Assembly (NCBI GenBank): GCA_934546935.1
Contig: CAKTEH010000005.1
Coordinates: forward strand, 72,272-136,271
Length of the DNA: 64,000 nucleotides
Direction: 5' to 3'
From: an uncultured Eubacteriales bacterium
Lineage (GTDB): Bacteria; Bacillota; Clostridia; Oscillospirales; QAMX01
Both the position numbers and the translations under genes were made by a program. Shown piece after piece: positions 42,801-50,622 of the stretch. The notes under the pieces are model-generated. The model ran no database searches. It was given only the letters and a program-made list of their open reading frames with translations, and was not told the DNA's origin. How positions within the stretch are numbered: the first letter of the stretch is position 1; each line of letters starts with the position of its first letter.

Positions 42801-44116
42801 TATTTTGCTTCTTCCTCTACAGGCGCCGGTGCAAGCTTGGTTACAAGCGTAGTTTCAATTCTGTGATCCTCCACCAGCGTCACCTTAATATGCAGGCCTG
42901 CGGCTTCCAATTCGAAGACAGAACCATCTTCCGGAACCTCACCCAATACGCCGCAAATAAACCCGCCAAAAGTGTCATAATCTTCGACCGGAAGCTCGAC
43001 ATCCAACTCACGGCAGACGTCTGCGAGATCGGTAATACCCTGAATTTCCCAAGTGCCGTCCCGCGCAACAATATCGTCAGGTTCCGCCTCATCCGTTGTG
43101 TCATACAACTCCCCAACCAGGATTTCGAGCAAATCCCGAAGCGTGACGATACCGCTCATACCGCCGTACTCTTCTATGGCAATTGCAAAATAATTGCCGG
43201 TTTTTTTCATATTCCGGAAAAGCACATTGGCCTTCATGCTCTCTGGTACCAGATAGGGCTTCTCCACTGCTTTTTCCATTACATTCCCTCTGGAAAAATC
43301 GTCCAGGCGGAAATAATCCTTCGTATTCAACACGCCAATAATATCATCCGCAGACTCTTTATAGACCGGATAAAAGCTGTGGCGGTTTTCACGGATAATT
43401 TTATCCCATTCCGCTTCATCGTCTTCGACATCCAGCCCGATAACGTCGACGCGGTGGGTACAAATCTCATCGATAGAAATATCATTGAATTCAAATACAT
43501 TTTGAATCAGCTCATTTTCACCCTCATCAATCGTACCGTTTTCGCTGCCGGCACTAACCATCAGCCGGATGTCTTCCTCTGTAACCTTTTCATCCTCCTG
43601 CGGGTCAATATGTAACAGCCGCAGCATCCCATTTGTCGAGACTGTCAACAGCCATACAACCGGTGCGAAAAACTTCGATACAACATAAAGGATTCCAGAC
43701 AATCCAAGCGCGACCCGTTCGCTATTTTTCATTGCCAGTCGTTTCGGGATCAGCTCGCCGAACACAATGCTGAAATATGAAATAATCAACGTAATCACAA
43801 ATACGCAAAGGGAATTCAATACCGAAACCTTAATTCCCAATCCCAGGCTCAGCAGCCAGTTGACCAACGGCTCAGCAAAATTGTCAGCCGCATAGGCGCT
43901 CCCCAGGAAACCGGCCAGAGTAATCGCAACCTGAATTGTCGCCAGGAATTTAGCCGGGGCCTCTTTCATCGCAACAAGGCGCTTTGCACGTCGGTCCCCG
44001 GTTTCCGCCATGGCTTTAAGCTTTGTCACGCTCAGTGATACGACTGCGATTTCCGCACAGGCAAAAACCGCGTTCAGAAAAATTAATATAACCTGTAAAA
44101 TAATAGGGCCAACCAT
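42800..44116 (-). CDS. CNNM/CorC-type transporter (hemolysin family, DUF21-CBS-CorC)
   Basis: A 438-residue membrane protein: an N-terminal DUF21/CNNM domain with three to four helices (about 3-170, beginning VGPIILQVILIFLNAVFACAEIA in adjacent parts), two CBS domains (about 200-330, with THRVDVIGLD and FYPVYKESADDIIGVLN) and a C-terminal CorC_HlyC transporter-associated domain (about 345-430). Members export or sense Mg2+ or other divalent metals. The ATG at 44116 is preferred for its direct lead into the first helix; an earlier in-frame ATG at 44164 would add 16 polar residues. It has a ~320-base leader from its own promoter. Confidence 0.85.
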   Translation of the reverse strand: MVGPIILQVILIFLNAVFACAEIAVVSLSVTKLKAMAETGDRRAKRLVAMKEAPAKFLATIQVAITLAGFLGSAYAADNFAEPLVNWLLSLGLGIKVSVLNSLCVFVITLIISYFSIVFGELIPKRLAMKNSERVALGLSGILYVVSKFFAPVVWLLTVSTNGMLRLLHIDPQEDEKVTEEDIRLMVSAGSENGTIDEGENELIQNVFEFNDISIDEICTHRVDVIGLDVEDDEAEWDKIIRENRHSFYPVYKESADDIIGVLNTKDYFRLDDFSRGNVMEKAVEKPYLVPESMKANVLFRNMKKTGNYFAIAIEEYGGMSGIVTLRDLLEILVGELYDTTDEAEPDDIVARDGTWEIQGITDLADVCRELDVELPVEDYDTFGGFICGVLGEVPEDGSVFELEAAGLHIKVTLVEDHRIETTLVTKLAPAPVEEEAK

Positions 44117-44436
44117 TTTGATTCCGTTTCTCCATTCCCGGCGCAGGAAACGCGCCGAATTCATTCCGACTGATCTGCCGCATAAAGGCGGCGGGGAATT
44201 TTTTTAAGTCTATAAGTATAAATCTTGGCTGCAATCACAAAAAGGTACAGCCAAAAACCACCGAGACATCCAATACCCGGCGTTTATCGACTATACCTAC
44301 ATATCAAATCGGAATCTGTTTATCGGAACAATTTCCCGTGTCGGCTCCAGAACTGTCTTCCACGAAAAGGTACTCCTCCTTCCTTCTAATCTGCGGAAAG
44401 CGTCTGCCCCGGAATCCCGGATACAGGCGCATTACC
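44117..44436 (-). other. Long structured 5' leader of the CBS-domain transporter gene
   Basis: Between the predicted transcript start (~44436) and the ATG lie about 320 bases without a large gene. On the minus strand it contains AAGGAAGGAGGAG near 44365 with a GTG 10 bases later opening a 19-codon frame (VEDSSGADTG...), a TTGGCTG/CAGCCAA hairpin near 44230-44260, and a short GCCGC/GCGGC hairpin near the gene. It does not contain the conserved blocks I know of the M-box (Mg2+) or yybP-ykoY (Mn2+) riboswitches. A metal-sensing leader or a leader peptide is possible but not shown. Confidence 0.4.
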
Positions 44437-44442
44437 GTTCTT

Positions 44443-44471
44443 ATCTTAACGTATATGCGCCGCTTAGTCAA
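44443..44471 (-). promoter_or_regulatory. Promoter of the CBS-domain transporter gene
   Basis: TTGACT (44471-44466), 17 bases, TAAGAT (44448-44443) on the minus strand. Confidence 0.72.
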
Positions 44472-44714
44472 GATATTTTTAAAATTTTAAAATGTTTTTT
44501 TGTTGTAAATGGAACTAAATTATGGATTTCCCTGAATTCAAGCATTTTAAACCGTTTTTTCATTTAAAGACTGATCTTCCGGGTTTAGCTTCCTTCCTCT
44601 CCCGCAGGCATAAAAATCCTTGAAAATTCATGGATTTACATCTATCAAAAGTACGCACCCCTTAGATACGCGCTTTTCGGCATCCCATTTTTTCTCCCAT
44701 TTCCAGCAAATGCG
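44472..44714. other. AT-rich intergenic region, no gene seen
   Basis: No convincing coding frame. A weak leftward hairpin, AAATCC/GGATTT (44614-44619 and 44632-44637) with short T runs, may terminate the gene that ends at 44715. The rest holds A/T runs and nothing recognised. Confidence 0.4.
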
Positions 44715-45461
44715 TCAGGGGGCAAACAGCAAATCCATGCTAGAAATATCTTCATCAATCACACTGACTTCCACACTGTATACCAATACGCCCCCCTTAT
44801 AGGTCTCCATTTTAACCAATAGACCAGTCCCGACGTCAATATAATATTCCTTTATATAGGACAATGCTTCATCTGCGGCGGAGACATAAATACAGGCGCG
44901 CTGCCCTTCCATTACATATTTTGCAGAAAGGATCTGATCCCCGGTTGTTAGAACATCCTCATAACTCGGAATCCCGGCAGCGTCATCGCCCGAATATTCT
45001 GAAAGCGCGCCAATATATACATCTTCAGCGCCCTCAAACCAGATTTTTACATTTTCCTTCGTGCGCATGGTATAAACAGCAGCAGCATCGCCATCCTTGT
45101 ACCGGCGCGTCACACTCTGTTCTCCGCTGACCCAATGGCGAATCTCGGTTGTGAGAAATGCCTCCGACGCATAAACCGTCGATTCCATTTCCAGATAATA
45201 GTGCTCCGGCCTTTCCATTGCACGGATTACGGACAGCACATTTCCCGCATTGATCTCTACCTTTTCCCTAGACTCAGCGTCTTCATAAGGCAATTCAATT
45301 ACTGTATCGGAGCCGTCATCCCCCCCATGTGCAGGCAAGACAATATTCGCCTCCCGCCGGTTCCGGTTGACATCCGTTAAAAATATAAATACAATAACCG
45401 ACGCCATAATCAAAACAATGGCTGCAGCAATATATCCCGGTTTCAGTTCAGGCTTTTTCAT
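44715..45461 (-). CDS. Membrane-anchored extracytoplasmic protein, LolA-like fold suspected
   Basis: A 248-residue protein with one N-terminal helix (about 10-31) and an outer domain of about 210 residues. The alternating beta strands YYLEMESTVYASEAFLTTEIRHWVSG (two adjacent parts, about 88-113), KENVKIWFEGAEDVYIG and the late YIDVGTGLLVKMETYKGG resemble outer-membrane lipoprotein-sorting-like (LolA-type) or DUF4367-like folds used by Gram-positive surface proteins, but I cannot assign the family firmly. It is 15 bases downstream of the WecA/TagO-like gene and probably co-transcribed with it. Confidence 0.65.
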   Translation of the reverse strand: MKKPELKPGYIAAAIVLIMASVIVFIFLTDVNRNRREANIVLPAHGGDDGSDTVIELPYEDAESREKVEINAGNVLSVIRAMERPEHYYLEMESTVYASEAFLTTEIRHWVSGEQSVTRRYKDGDAAAVYTMRTKENVKIWFEGAEDVYIGALSEYSGDDAAGIPSYEDVLTTGDQILSAKYVMEGQRACIYVSAADEALSYIKEYYIDVGTGLLVKMETYKGGVLVYSVEVSVIDEDISSMDLLFAP

Positions 45462-45475
45462 AGTTTTCCGTTCAC

Positions 45476-46630
45476 TCAGCCGGATACAGAAGGTCCATTC
45501 TTATCCAACCCGGCGTTTTCGGTATGGCCCGTATCTTGCGCAGGCGCATCTTCCGGCATGGAGTCCGTCTCCGACATATGTTCAGGGTTTTCCGGACATT
45601 GTTCCCGTTTGGCAATCAGAATGATCCCAAATACTGCGGCAAGCACAACGGCAAACAACAGGAGAATTGCTTTAATTTCCCCGCTCACCGTCATAACAAC
45701 CGCAGAAATACCCAAAACACCGGAGATACAGTATAAAATCGCAACTGTCTGGCGCTGTGTAAATCCCATATCGATAAGCCGGTGATGGACATGCGCACGG
45801 TCGCCGGCCATAGGGCTCTGCCCACGCCGGAGGCGCCTGAAAATTGTAACAGCCATGTCGAGGATCGGGATCCCTACAACCAGGAAGGGGACGACAAAAC
45901 TGACGGCAACATAAAATTTAAACAGGCCCTGAATCGACATTACGCCCAGCATATATCCCAAAAACATCGCGCCGGTATCGCCCATAAAGATCTTTGCCGG
46001 GTGAAGGTTATACGGGATAAACCCGATTACCGCGCCGGACAGCGCCGCCATAATCAAAGCTACATAAAAATTCCCCAGAAGGCAGGAGATCACCAGCATA
46101 GACAGCGCGGCAATGCCGGACACTCCGGCTGCCAGACCGTCAAGACCGTCGATCCAGTTGACCGCGTTGGTCACGCCGACAATCCAAAGCGCCGTGATCG
46201 GGATGGAAAACACGCCGAGTGAAAACTCCGCATCCACGCCAAAGCCCAGCGCGGAAAGCTGTTCGATCCGAATCCCGCCCAGTAAAATCGGGAAAAGCGC
46301 CGCCAGCACATGAACGCCCAGGCGAAGCCAGGCAGGCAAATCGAAAATATCGTCAAAAGCCGAAACCGTTACAATAATCAGCGCGCCAATCATAATCGAG
46401 GCCATCTGCCGGTCCATACTGCCAAAAATCAGCAGGGATACGACAAAACCGAGAAAAATCGCAAGACCTCCCATCAGCGCCGTCGGCTTTTTATGGATAT
46501 GCCTGCCGCCCGGCCTGTCAATCGCGCCGACAGCAAAAGCAAAACGCTTCGCAGCCGGAGTGGCTGCAAACGCTACAGCCGCCGCACAGGCGAAGGCCAG
46601 GATAAGATTCATATATATGCCTTGATTCAT
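45476..46630 (-). CDS. MraY/WecA/TagO-family undecaprenyl-phosphate glycosyl-1-phosphate transferase
   Basis: A 384-residue polytopic enzyme (about 10-11 helices) that transfers a sugar-1-phosphate, usually GlcNAc-1-P, to undecaprenyl phosphate to begin teichoic-acid or polysaccharide synthesis. The motifs are SAFDDIFDLP (DDxxD, about 89-98), NAVNWIDGLDGLAAG (about 155-169), MGDTGAMFLGYMLG (about 213-226) and VHHRLIDMGFTQRQTV (about 281-296). The C-terminal ~60 residues are acidic cytosolic sequence. The ATG at 46630 follows GGAGG. No other wall-polymer gene is adjacent. Confidence 0.92.
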   Translation of the reverse strand: MNQGIYMNLILAFACAAAVAFAATPAAKRFAFAVGAIDRPGGRHIHKKPTALMGGLAIFLGFVVSLLIFGSMDRQMASIMIGALIIVTVSAFDDIFDLPAWLRLGVHVLAALFPILLGGIRIEQLSALGFGVDAEFSLGVFSIPITALWIVGVTNAVNWIDGLDGLAAGVSGIAALSMLVISCLLGNFYVALIMAALSGAVIGFIPYNLHPAKIFMGDTGAMFLGYMLGVMSIQGLFKFYVAVSFVVPFLVVGIPILDMAVTIFRRLRRGQSPMAGDRAHVHHRLIDMGFTQRQTVAILYCISGVLGISAVVMTVSGEIKAILLLFAVVLAAVFGIILIAKREQCPENPEHMSETDSMPEDAPAQDTGHTENAGLDKNGPSVSG

Positions 46631-46666
46631 GACAACCTCCGGCTTTCCGGTTTTCTAAAACGGTCG

Positions 46667-47677
46667 TTACAGGCCTACAAAACCGACCTTTCTGTACACC
46701 TTCGACAATGTACGGCGCGCAATATTTGATGCGCGCTGCGCCCCGTCGCGGTAAACGCTTTCCAGATACGCCTTATCCTTAATCAGTTTTGCGCTCTCCT
46801 CGCGGATCGGCCGCAGAAGCTCTACAACCGCCTCGCCGACTTTCTTTTTAAAGTCCCCATAGCCGCATCCGGCAAACTCCGCTTCAATCTGCGCAAAGCT
46901 TCGGCCAGTAGCGGCAGAATAGATCGTCATCAGATTGGAAATCCCCGGCTTCTGCTCGGGGTCAAAGCGCACTTGTGCCTCACTGTCCGTAACCGCGCGC
47001 TTAAAGCGGCGCAGGATATCTTCCGGTTTATCCATCAAAATAATCCGGCCCGGATCCTCATCCTCCGATTTGGACATTTTTTTTGTGGGATCGACCAGGC
47101 TCATCACCCTGGCTCCGATTTTCGGGATAAACGGCTGCGGAATTTTAAAGGTTTCGCCATAGACGCCGTTAAAGCGGTTAGCAATGTCGCGCGTCAGCTC
47201 AACATGCTGCTTCTGGTCTTCTCCGACAGGAACAAAATCCGGCTGGTAAAGCAGGATATCCGCCGCCATCAGGGACGGATAAGTAAAAAGGCCGCCGTTG
47301 ATATTCTCGGCATTTTTAGCCGCCTTATCCTTAAACTGCGTCATACGCGACAATTCTCCAAACATGGCATAGCAGTTCAGCACCCATCCAAGCTCGGCAT
47401 GCTCATGCACATGGCTCTGGATAAACAGCGTGTTTTTCTGCGGATCCAAACCACAGGCAATATACTGCGCAAGCTGCTCCAGCGTACGGCGGCGCAGATC
47501 AGCCGGATTCTGCCGCACCGTTATGGCATGCAGATCCGCCATAAAATAGTAGCAGTCGTAGTCGTTGGCCCGCTCCGCCCAATTGCGGATTGCGCCGAGG
47601 TAAGAGCCGAGCGTCAGCTCGCCGCTGGGTTTAATACCGGAAAGCATAACCGGTTTTTTTGCTTGCTTCTCATCCAT
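46667..47677 (-). CDS. trpS: Tryptophanyl-tRNA synthetase
   Basis: A 336-residue class I aminoacyl-tRNA synthetase. The HIGH-like site is IKPSGELTLGSYLGA (about 14-28), the tryptophan pocket region FGELSRMTQFKDKA (about 106-119), and the ATP site is MSLVDPTKKMSKSEDEDPG (KMSKS at about 188-196). The exact start is uncertain because in-frame ATGs lie at 47710, 47683 and 47677; 47677 is favoured by a GAGG eight bases upstream. Ordinary length for the family. Confidence 0.95.
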   Translation of the reverse strand: MDEKQAKKPVMLSGIKPSGELTLGSYLGAIRNWAERANDYDCYYFMADLHAITVRQNPADLRRRTLEQLAQYIACGLDPQKNTLFIQSHVHEHAELGWVLNCYAMFGELSRMTQFKDKAAKNAENINGGLFTYPSLMAADILLYQPDFVPVGEDQKQHVELTRDIANRFNGVYGETFKIPQPFIPKIGARVMSLVDPTKKMSKSEDEDPGRIILMDKPEDILRRFKRAVTDSEAQVRFDPEQKPGISNLMTIYSAATGRSFAQIEAEFAGCGYGDFKKKVGEAVVELLRPIREESAKLIKDKAYLESVYRDGAQRASNIARRTLSKVYRKVGFVGL

Positions 47678-47718
47678 TTTCATATCCTCGTTATCTAAAA
47701 TCATCCTCATCCGTCCCT

Positions 47719-48909
47719 TTACCGGATCCCGAATTCACAGGCAACGCCGCCCATGATCTCAATTCCCTTTTCAATCTGCCCGATACTGGGCGTCGAGAAA
47801 TTCAGGCGCACATAAGGGCACGGCGCATTCTCATCTGTCAGGAAAGTCGCGCCAGGCACGCACATCACTCCTCTGGCCGCACAGGCACGGGCAAACGCAG
47901 CGCCCGAAACACAATCCGGAAGCTTCAGCCACAAAAACAGGCCGCCCTCCGGCTCTACAAAGCTTGTTCCGGGAAGCGCGCGGCGGATTGCGGCAGTCAT
48001 AGCGTCCCGCTTTTCCTTATACAGGCCGCACAGCCAGGCGATATGCGCTTCCAGATCAAATTCCGTCATCATCTTATGCGCAACCATCTGGAAAACAAGG
48101 TTCGTATGCACATCGGAAACCTGCTTGGCAACCGTCATCTTGTTAATCAGTTCCCGCCCGGCAATAACATAGCCGATGCGGATGCCCGGGGAAAGGATTT
48201 TGGAAAAACTTCCGCAGTAAACAACGCGCCCTTCCGTATCCAGACTCTTTATTGTCGGAACTGCTTCGCCGCTGTAACGCAATTCAAAATAAGGGTTATC
48301 CTCGAGAATAAGCACATCATAACGATGCGCAAGTTCCAGGATCGCACGACGCTTGGCAAGCGAAGTCACACGCCCGGAAGGGTTCTGAAAGGTTGGAATC
48401 ACATAAATAAATTTCGTATTGGGATTTTCTGATAAAGCACGCTCAAGCGCAGCAATATCCATACCATCCTCTTCCACTGGAACACCGACAATATTGGCTG
48501 CAAAGGAGCGGAAAGCATTAAGCGCGCCGACAAAGCTTGGGGCTTCGGAAATCACCGTATCCCCCTCGTTGAGTACGCACTTGGAGAACAATTCAATTCC
48601 CTGCTGCCCGCCGGTGACAATCAGGATATCGTCGTCCGCGCTCCCCGTAGCGTATTTTTCCTGCATACGGCGCGTAACAGCCTCGCGAAGAGGCGTATAC
48701 CCTTCTGTAACGCCATAAGTCAATGCTGCAGCCGGCATATCCCGCAGGATCTCGCTGGCGAAGCCGCGCATCGCTTCTGCGGGAAAAGCCTCCGAAGCGG
48801 GGCTCCCAGCTGCAAAAGAGATAGCGTCCGGATCCTGGGTTGCCTTCAAAATCTCGCGGATTGCCGAAGGCTTCAGGGCACGGATTCTATTTGAAAATGC
48901 ATACTGCAT
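47719..48909 (-). CDS. PLP-dependent aminotransferase, MocR/LysN-like subgroup without DNA-binding domain
   Basis: A 396-residue fold-type I aminotransferase beginning with IREILKATQDPDAISFAAGSP (adjacent parts, about 13-33). It has VTGGQQGIELFSKCVLNEGD (about 95-114), IPTFQNPSGRVTS (about 170-182), LEDNPYFELRYSG (about 202-214) and the PLP lysine in VYCGSFSKILSPGIRIGYV (about 230-248). This is the subgroup of 2-aminoadipate and branched/aromatic aminotransferases related to MocR. The ATG at 48909 follows AAGGAAGTG. It is upstream of trpS in the same direction with a 41-base gap. Confidence 0.88.
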   Translation of the reverse strand: MQYAFSNRIRALKPSAIREILKATQDPDAISFAAGSPASEAFPAEAMRGFASEILRDMPAAALTYGVTEGYTPLREAVTRRMQEKYATGSADDDILIVTGGQQGIELFSKCVLNEGDTVISEAPSFVGALNAFRSFAANIVGVPVEEDGMDIAALERALSENPNTKFIYVIPTFQNPSGRVTSLAKRRAILELAHRYDVLILEDNPYFELRYSGEAVPTIKSLDTEGRVVYCGSFSKILSPGIRIGYVIAGRELINKMTVAKQVSDVHTNLVFQMVAHKMMTEFDLEAHIAWLCGLYKEKRDAMTAAIRRALPGTSFVEPEGGLFLWLKLPDCVSGAAFARACAARGVMCVPGATFLTDENAPCPYVRLNFSTPSIGQIEKGIEIMGGVACEFGIR

Positions 48910-49030
48910 AAAAACACTTCCTTTTTGACAAATGATTTTTCGATTTATTTTACCACATTTCCCGCATGCATTCAATGGGATTTAAAAGAAAAGCCAGAGC
49001 TTTTGCAGGTCACCTGACGCAGGGAAAATA

Positions 49031-49070
49031 AAAAAAACAGCACGAGACTTGACCAAAGTCCCGTGCTGTT
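49031..49070 (-). terminator. Terminator of rpsT
   Basis: AACAGCACGGGACTT... pairs with AAGTCTCGTGCTGTT (49037-49070 with one mismatch), followed leftward by a run of seven U residues. Confidence 0.88.
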
Positions 49071-49091
49071 ATACGTCGCCAAGAAAAGGGA

Positions 49092-49364
49092 TCAGGCGGA
49101 TTTTTCCGCGGCCTTGTTTGCGGCCTTAGCGAAAGAACTCTTCCGTCTGGCGGCGGTGTTCTTATGCATGATGCCGGCCGAGCATGCGGAATCGATCTTC
49201 GATGCGATTTCGTTATAAGCGGCCTTTGCATTCGCAGGATCCGCCTCTATCTGCGCATAATACTTTTTGATAGCGGTTTTTAAGGACGATTTTGCCATCT
49301 TGTTCTGCAGTGCCTTCGTCTCAGTAGTCCGGACTCTCTTCTCGGCAGACTTAATATTAGGCAT
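49092..49364 (-). CDS. rpsT: 30S ribosomal protein S20
   Basis: A 90-residue basic protein with the S20 pattern MPNIKSAEKRVRTTETKALQ at the start and GIMHKNTAARRKSSFAKAAN near the end, which binds 16S rRNA in the small subunit. The ATG at 49364 follows AAGGAGGTGGACAT, a full-strength ribosome-binding site. It has its own promoter and terminator and is monocistronic, as is common for S20. Confidence 0.97.
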   Translation of the reverse strand: MPNIKSAEKRVRTTETKALQNKMAKSSLKTAIKKYYAQIEADPANAKAAYNEIASKIDSACSAGIMHKNTAARRKSSFAKAANKAAEKSA

Positions 49365-49397
49365 ATGTCCACCTCCTTCTTTTCATCAGTGAGCATC

Positions 49398-49426
49398 ATT
49401 ATACCATTAACAAATCAAAATTGCAA
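49398..49426 (-). promoter_or_regulatory. Promoter of rpsT
   Basis: TTGCAA (49426-49421), 17 bases, TATAAT (49403-49398) on the minus strand. Confidence 0.75.
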
Positions 49427-49578
49427 GAGATTTTTTTCGAGAAAACAAGATTTTTTCAAATTTTATTTTTTACCGGCTTTGGATCCGGCGGCGAATGCAA
49501 GCGCATCTTAGGCTGTGGGAAAAGCTGAAAATACAGCAAATAGCCCGCTGCCTTTTTCCGGCAGCTTCTAAAAAAAGC

Positions 49579-49606
49579 TTGCTTTTTTGACCTTTTGTGC
49601 TATAAT
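49579..49606 (+). promoter_or_regulatory. Promoter of the ferredoxin gene
   Basis: TTGCTT (49579-49584), 16 bases, TATAAT (49601-49606); a GGAGGTG ribosome-binding site follows at 49624-49630. Confidence 0.65.
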
Positions 49607-49635
49607 AACTTTAGACTTTTCCTGGAGGTGCGAAT

Positions 49636-49806
49636 ATGGCTTATAAAATTTCCGATGAATGCATTATGTGCGGCGCATGCGCTTCTGAGTGCCCGGTAAA
49701 CGCAATCTCTGAAGGCGACGGCAAGTATGAAATCGATGCCGACACCTGCATCGACTGCGGATCCTGCGCAGGCGTATGTCCAGTCGAGGCTCCAAAAGCC
49801 GAGTAA
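49636..49806 (+). CDS. Clostridial-type 2[4Fe-4S] ferredoxin
   Basis: A 56-residue acidic ferredoxin. The two cluster motifs are CIMCGACASECP (about 9-20) and CIDCGSCAGVCP (about 38-49), in the classical CxxCxxC...CP arrangement, so both [4Fe-4S] clusters can form. It carries low-potential electrons for fermentative and biosynthetic enzymes. The ATG at 49636 follows GGAGGTGCGAAT. It has its own promoter and terminator. Confidence 0.96.
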   Translation: MAYKISDECIMCGACASECPVNAISEGDGKYEIDADTCIDCGSCAGVCPVEAPKAE

Positions 49807-49825
49807 ACGACAAAGACCAAGCTCC

Positions 49826-49870
49826 AGAGCCCTGTTTCCGCTCGTTTTTGCGAAGCGAAAACAGGGTTCT
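49826..49870 (+). terminator. Terminator of the ferredoxin gene
   Basis: AGAGCCCTGTTTCCGCT pairs (with G-U pairs) with AGCGAAAACAGGGTTCT around a short T-rich loop; TCTCTAATTT follows. Confidence 0.75.
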
Positions 49871-49914
49871 CTAATTTATCTTCGGAATATTATCTTTACT
49901 TTTCAGGAATATAT

Positions 49915-50622
49915 ATGGAAGAATATTGTTGTATCGGGCGGGGAATTGAACTTATACAAGACTGCCTGCCGTTGGGAACTGACAGCATCCTGCTTTCCCA
50001 TTTTGCTTCCCCGGTTTCCGGCCGGATCTGTGACCTCGGCTGCGGGGCCGGTTATGTCATGATCCTGGCGGCGCTGCGCAGCCCGGGCCGTAATATTTCT
50101 CTGTGCGGCGTCGACATCCGCCCAGGCGCCATATCCAAAGCCGCCGAAAACCTGCGCCGGGCCGGACTGCATGCCAAACTGATTGAAGGCGATCTGCGTG
50201 ACCGGACGCTGCTCCCCGCTTCGGGCTTTGATATCGTGCTTTCCAACCCGCCTTATACGCCGGTTGACGCCGGGCTCCCGCCGGACTGCGAAGAAGCCGC
50301 TATAGCGCGTATGGAATATTGCTGTACGCTTTCTGATCTGACCCAGGCTGCGGCGCGCATCCTGCGCCCGGGCGGCTGGTTCTACATCGTCTATCCCGCA
50401 CCCCGCCTGGCCGGACTGCTGTGCGCGCTGCGTGTTCAGGGGCTTGAACCCAAGCGGCTGCGTTTTTTTGCCCGTTCTCCCGCCGCTTCGCCGACGCTCG
50501 TGCTGATCGCTGCGCGGCGGGGCGGGAAACCCTGGCTGGATATTCTGCCAAGCTTATATATAGGAAGCCCGGAACACCGCAGCATTTTTGCCCCACTTGA
50601 AGAACAGGAGTTAACAAATTGA
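49915..50622 (+). CDS. tRNA1(Val) (adenine-37-N6)-methyltransferase-like Rossmann methyltransferase
   Basis: A 235-residue SAM-dependent methyltransferase. The SAM site is ICDLGCGAGYVMILAA (about 38-53), the acidic residue after strand 2 is in CGVDIRPGAI, and the catalytic motif for N6-adenine methylation is VLSNPPYTP (about 107-115). This is the TrmN6/YfiC pattern, acting on A37 of a tRNA-Val. Its stop overlaps the mutL start codon by four bases, giving a coupled three-gene series with mutL and miaA. Confidence 0.87.
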   Translation: MEEYCCIGRGIELIQDCLPLGTDSILLSHFASPVSGRICDLGCGAGYVMILAALRSPGRNISLCGVDIRPGAISKAAENLRRAGLHAKLIEGDLRDRTLLPASGFDIVLSNPPYTPVDAGLPPDCEEAAIARMEYCCTLSDLTQAAARILRPGGWFYIVYPAPRLAGLLCALRVQGLEPKRLRFFARSPAASPTLVLIAARRGGKPWLDILPSLYIGSPEHRSIFAPLEEQELTN

